Shown one piece after another: positions 1 to 5,036 of a DNA stretch of 8,640 nt (within the stretch, counting starts at the first letter, position 1; every line of letters starts with the position of its first letter). The notes beneath the pieces were generated by a model, which saw only the letters and a list, made by a program, of their open reading frames with translations, searched no databases and was not told the origin of the DNA. The translations under genes and the position numbers were made by a program. The DNA is from Veillonellaceae bacterium (GTDB lineage Bacteria; Bacillota_C; Negativicutes; Veillonellales; Veillonellaceae): the NCBI GenBank assembly GCA_902834965.1, contig CADFKY010000037.1:1-8640 (forward strand), given 5' to 3'.

Positions 1-1026
1 AAAGGTATGATGGCTGCTAAGATGAGTCATTCCAAAGCAGGTGTCTCTAAAGCAGCTAAAGAAGCTGTAGCAGAAGGCGATGTGCCTCGTGCTGGTAAAG
101 GTACTATGACAGACCGTCAATTTGAAAGCCACGAAGCGAAGTCTAGTCAAGCTAATTTTGCTAGTAATAGTGCAAGCAGTTCTAACCATATAACAAAGAC
201 TAGTTCAAATCATCAGTCTGCTAAGGCGCAAACGGATATGGAAAGTCGGAAGGGAACAGCGGCTCAATCCGGCATGTTTCGTCAATTGACAGGCGGCCTT
301 GAAAGCGTTATTACCGCTATCGTTGAGGCTATGCCTAGTAATGTACACCTGCATACAGGTACACTGGTTTCTGATATTCGATATGTTGATGGTATGTACT
401 TAATCGACGTGGTCAATCAGTATAACGATTCTTGTGGTCGTCAATCTATGGCAGATCATGTGATTATTAGTACGCCACCGGCAACGTATAGACAATGGTT
501 TAAGGATGATCAGGGTTTTGACTTCTTGCGTTCCATGGAGCAATCTAGCTGTGCCATTGCTATTATGTCTTTTGATAAAAGCACCTTTGATGGTGATTTA
601 AAGGGCTCAGGTCTTCTCATTACTAGTAATACAGATACGCCTCTTACAGCGTGTACTATTCTTAATCAAAAATGGCCTCAAACAACGCCAGATGACAAGG
701 TGGTGTTGCGCGTCTTTATCGGTAAGCCTGGCAATGATGTAGTAGAACGACTCAGCGAAGAGGAACTTTCAGAATTGGCAGTTAAAGAAATTCAACATAT
801 CATGGGTTTCTCTGTCAAACCAGAGTGGGTGCGCATCAATCGCCTCATTCACTGTATGCCTCAATATAATGTAGGCCATCGTGCAGGCATTAAATCTGTT
901 CGTGAACATGTGGCGGAGCATTATCCCAATTTACATCTCATCGGTACGCCCTTTGATGGCATTGGAATCCCTGATGGTGTAAAACAAGCAAAAGAACTGG
1001 TAGAAAAACTTGTGAATGACAAGTAA
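1..1026 (+). CDS. hemY: Coproporphyrinogen III oxidase (HemY/CgoX), 5' end outside window
   Basis: FAD-dependent oxidase of the late heme pathway. With hemQ next door, its likely substrate is coproporphyrinogen III, oxidised to coproporphyrin III by O2 in Firmicutes homologues. The frame is open from base 1, so the ATG at 7 is internal. By comparison with the family (about 470 residues) roughly the first 200 residues, including the N-terminal dinucleotide-binding GxGxxG, are missing. What is visible: KGM at the very start, matching the SLI-x-GM region of the family; FRQLTGGLES (nt 277 on), the usual F-x-x-L-x-x-GL element; CMPQYNVGH (about nt 856-882), the conserved MPQY-x-VGH; and GTPFDGIGIPDGV (about nt 943-981), the C-terminal FAD-binding motif. 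Between KGM and FRQL lies a hydrophilic Ser/Lys/Asn/Gln-rich stretch of about 80 residues where Bacillus HemY has about 20. Family assignment is firm. Copro- versus proto-porphyrinogen specificity is inferred from the hemQ neighbour. Confidence 0.92.
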   Translation, partial: KGMMAAKMSHSKAGVSKAAKEAVAEGDVPRAGKGTMTDRQFESHEAKSSQANFASNSASSSNHITKTSSNHQSAKAQTDMESRKGTAAQSGMFRQLTGGLESVITAIVEAMPSNVHLHTGTLVSDIRYVDGMYLIDVVNQYNDSCGRQSMADHVIISTPPATYRQWFKDDQGFDFLRSMEQSSCAIAIMSFDKSTFDGDLKGSGLLITSNTDTPLTACTILNQKWPQTTPDDKVVLRVFIGKPGNDVVERLSEEELSELAVKEIQHIMGFSVKPEWVRINRLIHCMPQYNVGHRAGIKSVREHVAEHYPNLHLIGTPFDGIGIPDGVKQAKELVEKLVNDK

Positions 1027-1152
1027 AATAGTGACTTGCTTAAAAGAGTTAGTATAGTATTAAGAGCTATAGGATTATCCTCAGCATAAAAGTAGAAGTT
1101 TAGTCTTAACTAAAGAATGTACTAATAAAAAATCTCAATAGAAACTAAATTG

Positions 1153-1194
1153 AAAAGACTCTATATGCTATAATAGTAAGTGGAGTCTTTTGAT
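1153..1194 (+). terminator. Possible hemY terminator hairpin
   Basis: AAAAGACTC (1153-1161) pairs perfectly with GAGTCTTTT (1183-1191), and the sequence continues TGATTT. The 9-bp stem is A/T-rich with a 21-nt loop, so it is a weak terminator at best. The loop contains a TATAAT, so the element may instead be an operator or leader around a promoter. Confidence 0.4.
1166..1174 (+). promoter_or_regulatory. Extended -10 promoter element upstream of hemQ (distal)
   Basis: TGCTATAAT is an exact TGn-TATAAT extended -10. No good TTGACA lies 16-18 bp upstream, as is common for extended -10 promoters. A start near 1181 would give a hemQ leader of about 76 nt. It lies inside the loop of the 1153-1191 hairpin. 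Confidence 0.45.
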
Positions 1195-1224
1195 TTCCTT
1201 AGTTATATAGATACATTATTATTT

Positions 1225-1233
1225 TGATATAAT
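1225..1233 (+). promoter_or_regulatory. Extended -10 promoter element for hemQ (proximal)
   Basis: TGATATAAT is a second exact TGn-TATAAT. Transcription would start near 1240, only about 17 nt before the hemQ start codon and just before its ribosome binding site. No consensus -35 is visible. It suggests hemQ can be transcribed independently of hemY. Confidence 0.5.
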
Positions 1234-1256
1234 CACCATAGATAGGAGTGATCATA

Positions 1257-1988
1257 ATGGGAAAAGCAATCCCTACAGTAGAAGGTTGGCATAGCCAACA
1301 CATGGTATTCGCCATGGATTTCAGCGCATGGAACTGCTTCACAGAGGATGAAAAAGTAGCAGCGCGCAATGAATTAAAAGCATTCTTAGCTGACCTTGAA
1401 GCTAAACATCAAGCTAAAGAAGGTAGCTATGCATTCTATGATTGTAATGGAGCAAAAGGGGATTTAATTCTATGGATTCTCGGCCCATCCCTTGAATACT
1501 TGGCTCAAGTAGAACGTAAATTCCGCCGTCTTGCCATTGCAAGCGTATTAGTACAAACATACTCTTATACATCTGTAACAGAAGTAAGCACCTATGTTAA
1601 GGCTAAACTCGATACAGAGGAAGTTAACCAAAAACTATATCCTCATGTACCTCGCGATAAATATATCTGTTTCTATAATATGTCTAAAAAACGCGAAGGT
1701 GATGATAATTGGTTCATGCTACCACCACAAGAACGCGGAGCATTGATGAAGTCTCATGGCGAACTTGGTAAAACATACTTGGACGTTTTATCTGAATTCA
1801 CCACAGGTGGCTGTGGCCTAGATGACTGGGAATGGGGTATTACCATCTTCAGTAACGACGACATCCAATTCAAAAAAATCGTATACGATATGCGCTTTGA
1901 AGTAGCCAGTGCAAAATACGGCATCTTCAGCGACTTCTACGTTGGTACCATCATCGACGATGCACTACTAGAAGAAATTTTTGGATAA
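1257..1988 (+). CDS. hemQ: Coproheme decarboxylase HemQ (ChdC), chlorite-dismutase-like family
   Basis: Decarboxylates two propionates of coproheme to make heme b, using H2O2, as the last step of the coproporphyrin-dependent pathway; cytoplasmic. I start it at ATG 1257 (243 aa) because AGGAG at 1244-1248 sits 8 nt upstream; the in-frame GTG at 1248 overlaps that ribosome site. The N-terminal PTVEGWHS matches the family's PT-x-EGW start. The C-terminal half is highly conserved: CFYNMSKKREGDDNWFMLPP (about 138-157) holds the radical-forming Tyr140, Lys144 and Trp152 expected from Geobacillus Y144/K148/W156, and MKSHGELG gives the proximal heme ligand His167. DDWEWG and FKKIVYDMRFEVASAKYG follow as in Firmicutes homologues. 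The distal Gln of Firmicutes HemQ appears as Glu180. Length is typical. It follows hemY by about 230 bp and ends in a strong terminator. Confidence 0.95.
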   Translation: MGKAIPTVEGWHSQHMVFAMDFSAWNCFTEDEKVAARNELKAFLADLEAKHQAKEGSYAFYDCNGAKGDLILWILGPSLEYLAQVERKFRRLAIASVLVQTYSYTSVTEVSTYVKAKLDTEEVNQKLYPHVPRDKYICFYNMSKKREGDDNWFMLPPQERGALMKSHGELGKTYLDVLSEFTTGGCGLDDWEWGITIFSNDDIQFKKIVYDMRFEVASAKYGIFSDFYVGTIIDDALLEEIFG

Positions 1989-2230
1989 TAAAAAGGGACT
2001 GCTTGGCAGTCCCTTTTTGTTATTATTTAATTCATATATATCGATAAATAACTGCTTATTGTATCGTATATTCGTTCGATTTATAATGTTCTTAAGGTAG
2101 TCGGCGAGGTTGGGTCTCTCAAAAAGCAAATAGCCCTCCGTTACCAAGTGTAATTAGATAAACAGAAAGGCCATTTCCTAGATAATTAGTTTTTGAGATG
2201 CGCCTGACGTTCCTACTCGTCTGACTATCT
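1986..2230 (-). ncRNA. Candidate structured small RNA, family not recognised
   Basis: No open frame of note exists here, but the segment has its own near-consensus promoter (2237-2265, minus strand) and an intrinsic terminator (2017-1991), giving a transcript of about 240 nt starting near A2230. Its body folds as a nested stem. GTC-A-GGCG (2208-2201) pairs with CGCCGAC (2106-2100), leaving one bulged A. TCTCAAAAA (2198-2190) pairs exactly with TTTTTGAGA (2125-2117). AAATGGCC (2176-2169) pairs with GGCTATTT (2135-2128) with one C/A mismatch. A 10-nt asymmetric bulge (2107-2116) separates the first two stems. A nested closing stem, an asymmetric internal loop and an apical arm would suit a housekeeping regulatory RNA such as 6S RNA, but I see no family signature and do not assign it. 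Folding was done by eye. Confidence 0.5.
1991..2020. terminator. Bidirectional intrinsic terminator at the hemQ end
   Basis: AAAAGGGACTGC (1991-2002) pairs perfectly with GCAGTCCCTTTT (2006-2017) around a TTG loop. On the plus strand it is followed by a T run (2014-2019, TTTTTG) and ends hemQ transcripts. On the minus strand it reads CCC-TTTTT-ATTATT and would end the candidate small RNA that starts near 2230. The minus-strand U-tract overlaps the hemQ stop codon. Confidence 0.9.
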
Positions 2231-2236
2231 ATTTAT

Positions 2237-2265
2237 ATTATAGAGATAAAGGTATATATCGTCAA
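2237..2265 (-). promoter_or_regulatory. Near-consensus SigA promoter for the candidate small RNA
   Basis: On the minus strand TTGACG (2265-2260) and TATAAT (2242-2237) are separated by exactly 17 bp, a 5/6 and 6/6 match to consensus. Predicted start is near 2230. It points away from narK into a region with no protein gene, which is the main reason to suspect an RNA gene there. Confidence 0.7.
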
Positions 2266-2274
2266 ATTAGAATG

Positions 2275-2301
2275 AATGGACTGCCTAGCAGTCCATTTTT
2301 C
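2275..2301 (+). terminator. Plus-strand intrinsic terminator, back-up for hemQ
   Basis: AATGGACTGC (2275-2284) pairs perfectly with GCAGTCCATT (2288-2297) around a CTA loop and runs into T2296-T2300. It has the same GGACTGC/GCAGTCC core as the hemQ terminator 280 bp upstream. No plus-strand gene ends between the two, so it would catch read-through from hemQ or a short plus-strand transcript. Confidence 0.75.
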
Positions 2302-2340
2302 TCCCCTCAAAATGAAGGCTATAATTTTGAGGGGAGAAAA
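2297..2340. repeat. Perfect 17-bp inverted repeat, 10-nt loop
   Basis: TTTTCTCCCCTCAAAAT (2297-2313) is the exact reverse complement of 2324-2340. No T-tract follows it on either strand, so it is not an ordinary terminator. Its left arm includes the T run of the 2275-2301 terminator, so on plus-strand RNA the two hairpins compete for those bases. Confidence 0.8.
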
Positions 2341-2364
2341 GTTAATATATGCACTATACTTCGT

Positions 2365-2537
2365 AAAATATAATTCACAATATATGAGTATCGCACTCGC
2401 AACTATATTCTCATAAAAGAGAACCCCGCATCTATCCGACTTACGAGGTCAAGGCCCTAGGCCGTAGACCTGATAAGTATGGAGGAGAGATGCGGGGTTT
2501 CTTTTATCACTTAGTATAGAAAAGTGAATTATATTTT
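2365..2537. repeat. 14-bp terminal inverted repeats enclosing a long hairpin (MITE-like)
   Basis: AAAATATAATTCAC (2365-2378) and GTGAATTATATTTT (2524-2537) are exact inverted repeats 145 bp apart. The enclosed segment contains a small TATGAG/CTCATA hairpin (2383-2415) and the 2414-2506 long hairpin. No convincing target duplication is visible, and the arms are AT-rich, so a small non-autonomous element is only a possibility. Confidence 0.4.
2414..2506. terminator. Long nested hairpin, likely narK terminator (bidirectional)
   Basis: The outer stem pairs TAAAAGA-(G)-AACCCCGCATCT (2414-2433) with AGATGCGGGGTTTCTTTTA (2488-2506), one bulged G. On the minus strand it ends GCGGGGTT-CTCTTTTA, suited to terminate narK. 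The 54-nt interior is itself paired: ACTTA/TAAGT (2439-2443/2474-2478), AGGTC/GACCT (2446-2450/2467-2471) and GGCC/GGCC around CTA (2453-2463). That is far more structure than a terminator needs. Confidence 0.7.
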
Positions 2538-2551
2538 GTAGTACTGTTCAG

Positions 2552-2589
2552 TGAACGTAAATTTTCTGTTCCAGAAAATTATACGTTCA
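2552..2589. repeat. Hairpin spanning the narK stop codon
   Basis: TGAACGTAAATTTTCTG (2552-2568) pairs with 2572-2589 around a TTC loop with one bulged base (A2581). The narK stop codon (2581-2579 on the minus strand) lies in its arm. There is no U-tract, so RNA 3'-end protection or a translation-linked role is more plausible than termination. A GTTCA-G-TGAAC palindrome (2546-2556) shares its outer arm. Confidence 0.65.
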
Positions 2590-3916
2590 TATTTGCTGAC
2601 TTACGCACATAGAACCAGTAGCACACTGCTACAGTTACAATGTTAAATGCAAGTAATACAGCAAAGGCTGGGTGAATATTGCCGAACATGGAATATACAA
2701 AGCCGAAGATTTTAGGTGTAATGAAGGCACCATATGCAGCTACAGCGGCTACGAAACCTGTAATTAAAGAGGAGAGCAATGGATTGCCAAATACGTGTGG
2801 AATCATACGGAATGTTGCGCCGGTAGCAAAACCACAGCATACAAAAGTTAATACGGACATTGCAAAGAAGAATGGGAAGTTGTGCATATCTACACCAACC
2901 GCAATCAATGCAGTGGAAGCACATAAGCCAATAAGACTAATGAAGGTAACTTTTGTACCGCTGTTGATCTTATCTGCTAACCAACCACCTACAGGACGAA
3001 GGGCACCCGCTACAAGTGGGCCTACGAACGCGATGGATGCAAATGGGACTTCAGGGAATTCTTTGCCTACTAACAAGCCTAGTGCAGCTGCGTAACCAGA
3101 GAATGCACCGAAGGAACATGTGTAAAGCAATGTAAGCGCCCATGTGTGCTTGTTACCAAAGATTTGTACGAGGTTTTTAGGATTTGGTTTTTCTAGAGGT
3201 AGGTTATCCATGAAACGAGTCATCAATGCAAGGATAACAACAAGAGGTACAACCCACATGAAAGCAGCATTAGCTAGATATACTGCGTTGCCCTTAATAA
3301 TTGCTGGTGTTACACCAAATACACTACCTAAAGCAGCAGATCCCATAGCAAATGGAGCTAGGAAGTAGATTACAGAAATACCAAGATTACCAACGCCGCC
3401 GTTGATACCAAGCGCTGTGCCTTTTTCAGATTTAGGGAAGAAGTTGCCAATGTATGCCATAGAGGATGAGAAGTTGGCACCTGCTAAACCGATAAGGGCT
3501 GTTAAAATCATAAATGTTGCATAAGAGGTTGTTGTATCTTGTACAGCAAAGCCAAGCCAAACAACAGGAACTAATAAGATAATTGTGGAAATAAATGTCC
3601 AGTTTTTACCGCCTAATAGTGCTGGCATGTATGTGTATACAAATCGCAATGTAGCACCTACAAGGCCTGGTAAGGCAGCTAATGTAAATAATTGATCTGT
3701 AGTAAAGTTAAATCCAGCGCTATTTAGCTGAGCCGCAATGGTTGCCCATAAGTACCAAACACAGAATGAAAGTGTTAAGGCAATGGTGGATATAACGAGG
3801 TTTTGTTTAGCAATTTTTTTGCCAAACTTTTCCCAAAATTCCGGATTATCCGGTTGCCAATTAGCCACGATTTCGCTACGGCTTGCACCTACTTGAGGCA
3901 TTTTTAGTTCGTTCAT
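2579..3916 (-). CDS. narK: Nitrate/nitrite transporter NarK (MFS, NNP family)
   Basis: Inner-membrane porter of the major facilitator superfamily that imports nitrate, by nitrite exchange or proton symport, for the cytoplasmic active site of nitrate reductase. I start it at ATG 3916 (445 aa) because AAGGAG sits 9 nt upstream; an in-frame GTG 11 codons earlier lies before that ribosome site. A hydrophilic N-terminus of about 38 residues precedes about 12 hydrophobic segments. Family hallmarks: LPGLVGATLRF with Arg91 (E. coli NarK Arg89), the nitrate signature GINGGVGNLG (170-179), and VAGALRPVGGWLADK with Arg307 (E. coli Arg305); these two Arg residues bind substrate. The second signature reads GFATGATF (about 362-369) where many members have GxGNG, a small divergence. 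It is divergent from the Crp-family gene and faces an operator of that family. Symport versus antiport cannot be told from the sequence. Confidence 0.95.
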   Translation of the reverse strand: MNELKMPQVGASRSEIVANWQPDNPEFWEKFGKKIAKQNLVISTIALTLSFCVWYLWATIAAQLNSAGFNFTTDQLFTLAALPGLVGATLRFVYTYMPALLGGKNWTFISTIILLVPVVWLGFAVQDTTTSYATFMILTALIGLAGANFSSSMAYIGNFFPKSEKGTALGINGGVGNLGISVIYFLAPFAMGSAALGSVFGVTPAIIKGNAVYLANAAFMWVVPLVVILALMTRFMDNLPLEKPNPKNLVQIFGNKHTWALTLLYTCSFGAFSGYAAALGLLVGKEFPEVPFASIAFVGPLVAGALRPVGGWLADKINSGTKVTFISLIGLCASTALIAVGVDMHNFPFFFAMSVLTFVCCGFATGATFRMIPHVFGNPLLSSLITGFVAAVAAYGAFITPKIFGFVYSMFGNIHPAFAVLLAFNIVTVAVCYWFYVRKSANMNV

Positions 3917-4050
3917 TTTGAACTTCTCCTTACTGTAACAACTATACACGCAGATAAGACAAGAAAAATATATTAAAATTATATATAAAGTATATATAAA
4001 TAATAAAATCTAAAAAAATCCTATAGAAAGTATTCGATTTGCTTACAAAT
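3917..4050 (-). other. AT-rich narK leader
   Basis: Predicted untranslated leader of about 130 nt between the inferred narK start (near 4050) and its start codon. It contains runs such as TATATATAAAGTATATATAAATAATAAAA (3980-4008 region) but no gene, no strong hairpin and no recognised riboswitch. The narK ribosome site AAGGAG lies at about 3926-3931. Confidence 0.4.
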
Positions 4051-4055
4051 TGCGT

Positions 4056-4099
4056 TATAATTATTGTAGCATTAATATTTTTCAATGTCTTACATCACA
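4056..4099 (-). promoter_or_regulatory. Crp/Fnr-type class II promoter for narK
   Basis: Read on the minus strand, TGTGATGTAAGACATT (4099-4084) has the TGTGA-N6-half-site layout of a Crp-type operator, its left half perfect and right half degenerate (ACATT). Its centre at 4091.5 is 41.5 bp from a start at 4050, where the -10 would be AATTAT (4062-4057, 4/6). TATAAC (4059-4054) is an alternative -10 at spacing 44.5. No consensus -35 exists, as expected for an activator-dependent promoter. Confidence 0.6.
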
Positions 4100-4131
4100 G
4101 ATATATTATATAGTGTAATTTTTTTTGTGAA

Positions 4132-4174
4132 TGTGATGTAAAACACACATATTCTGAAATTAATAAGTTATAAT
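4132..4174 (+). promoter_or_regulatory. Crp/Fnr-type class II promoter for the regulator gene
   Basis: TGTGATGTAAAACACA (4132-4147) matches TGTGA-N6-TCACA at 9 of 10 positions. A perfect TATAAT follows at 4169-4174, predicting a start near 4181, and the operator centre (4139.5) is then exactly at -41.5. No -35 hexamer is visible. The layout predicts positive autoregulation or activation by a related protein. Confidence 0.7.
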
Positions 4175-4180
4175 AATCTT

Positions 4181-4278
4181 ATATATACGAAAAAGTATAT
4201 AGTATAGGTGCTTTTACTATAAATAGATTAGTATAACTAATGGATTTTGTTATAAAAGTACTGTGGAGTGATAATGGT
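4181..4278 (+). other. Untranslated leader of the regulator gene with small dyads
   Basis: Between the predicted start and the chosen start codon lie TATATAC/GTATATA (4182-4201), ATAGTA/TACTAT (4199-4220) and the perfect dyad ATTAGT-ATA-ACTAAT (4227-4241). All are A/T-rich and weak as RNA hairpins. The last covers an upstream in-frame ATG (4240) that has no ribosome site. Confidence 0.35.
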
Positions 4279-4965
4279 ATGGATCAAAATTTAATTAACC
4301 AATTGCTTGCTTTGCCGGGTGAGGAACTACATCTTAAAAAAGGTGATTTTCTCTTCCGTGAGGGGGACAAGGCAGAATACTTTTACGTAGTAGTAAAAGG
4401 TAGAATGAGCATTAAAAAGTTCGAAGCTAGCGGACACATTTTTGCGTTGCGTTTAGTAGGACCGAATAATGTAATTGGTGAGGTTCCGTTGTATGAGGAG
4501 AACACTAGATCATATGTGTTCAACGCCATTGCTCGGGAGGATTGCTCTGTTTATTGTATACGCTATGATGTGTTGGAAGGGGCTATTGCAAAAGACCATT
4601 CATTGGCCATTGCGATGATGAAAATCTACACTTTACATATGCGTCGTCAACAGGCAAAATACCGAGACTTGCTACTTTACGGCAAGAAGGGAGCATTCTA
4701 TTCTACCTTGTTGCGCTTAGCCAATAGTTATGGTGTAAAGCGCGAGGATGGTATCTTTATTGATATTGCCCTAACAAATCAAGAGTTGGCTGAGTTTGCT
4801 GCCACATCAAGAGAAAGTTTAAATCGCATGTTAAGTGAGTTGCGTAAGTTAGGCTATGTAGCCTATGACAAACACCATCTAGTAATCTGTGATTTTGACG
4901 CTTTAATCGGATTACTTGATTTAGAGGTTGATGGTATCGACCCTAATATTAGTAATATCGAATAA
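4279..4965 (+). CDS. Crp/Fnr-family transcriptional regulator of the nitrate locus
   Basis: DNA-binding regulator with an N-terminal cyclic-nucleotide-binding-like beta roll and a C-terminal winged helix. I start it at ATG 4279 (228 aa), with GGAG at 4265-4268 10 nt upstream; an ATG 13 codons earlier lacks a ribosome site. Beta-roll motifs: LKKGDFLFREGD (about 19-30) and GEVPLYEENTRS (67-78), resembling the Crp phosphate-binding cassette with its Glu and Arg-Ser. A dimerisation helix (about 107-134) leads to the helix-turn-helix TNQELAEFAATSRESLNRML (166-185). The recognition helix carries Arg178, Glu179 and Arg183, the Crp pattern that reads TGTGA. It lacks the N-terminal cysteine cluster of Fnr, so it is unlikely to hold that Fe-S cluster; the ligand is unknown. 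Its position between narK and narG, and TGTGA sites facing both itself and narK, suggest a nitrate-respiration activator. Confidence 0.9.
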   Translation: MDQNLINQLLALPGEELHLKKGDFLFREGDKAEYFYVVVKGRMSIKKFEASGHIFALRLVGPNNVIGEVPLYEENTRSYVFNAIAREDCSVYCIRYDVLEGAIAKDHSLAIAMMKIYTLHMRRQQAKYRDLLLYGKKGAFYSTLLRLANSYGVKREDGIFIDIALTNQELAEFAATSRESLNRMLSELRKLGYVAYDKHHLVICDFDALIGLLDLEVDGIDPNISNIE

Positions 4966-4975
4966 CAGGATTTTC

Positions 4976-5013
4976 TCCCTTGTGTTAGCACATCTAGCAC
5001 AAGGGATTTTTTT
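4976..5013 (+). terminator. Terminator or attenuator between regulator gene and narG
   Basis: TCCCTTGTG (4976-4984) pairs perfectly with CACAAGGGA (4998-5006) and seven T residues follow (5007-5013), a textbook intrinsic terminator. It begins 11 bp after the regulator stop codon, and the narG ribosome site starts only 10 nt after the T run, so any narG transcript must cross it. Confidence 0.85.
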
Positions 5014-5036
5014 GTAGTTTTGAAGGAGGACACGAG

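Noticed and set aside
1248..1256. GTG start for hemQ three codons upstream
   Set aside because: The GTG overlaps the AGGAG ribosome site that is correctly spaced for ATG 1257.
2059..2087. Plus-strand promoter TTGTAT-17-TATAAT ahead of the structured intergenic segment
   Set aside because: The -35 is only 3/6, and the minus-strand promoter at 2237-2265 is far better. A plus-strand RNA ending at 2300 cannot be excluded, but it is the weaker reading.
2128..2180. Resemblance to a molybdenum-cofactor riboswitch (GCCCTCCG ... GAAAGGCC on the plus strand)
   Set aside because: The two short blocks look similar to that motif, but they are too far apart, the rest does not fit, and no plus-strand gene follows that it could control.
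2679..3095. Open frame of 138 codons on the plus strand inside narK
   Set aside because: It is antisense to conserved narK coding sequence, has no ribosome site, and its composition reflects the narK codons.
4274..4294. Six-codon reading frame overlapping the regulator start (ATG 4274 to TAA)
   Set aside because: The spacing to GGAG is only 5 nt and the peptide is tiny. Translational coupling is possible but nothing else supports it.
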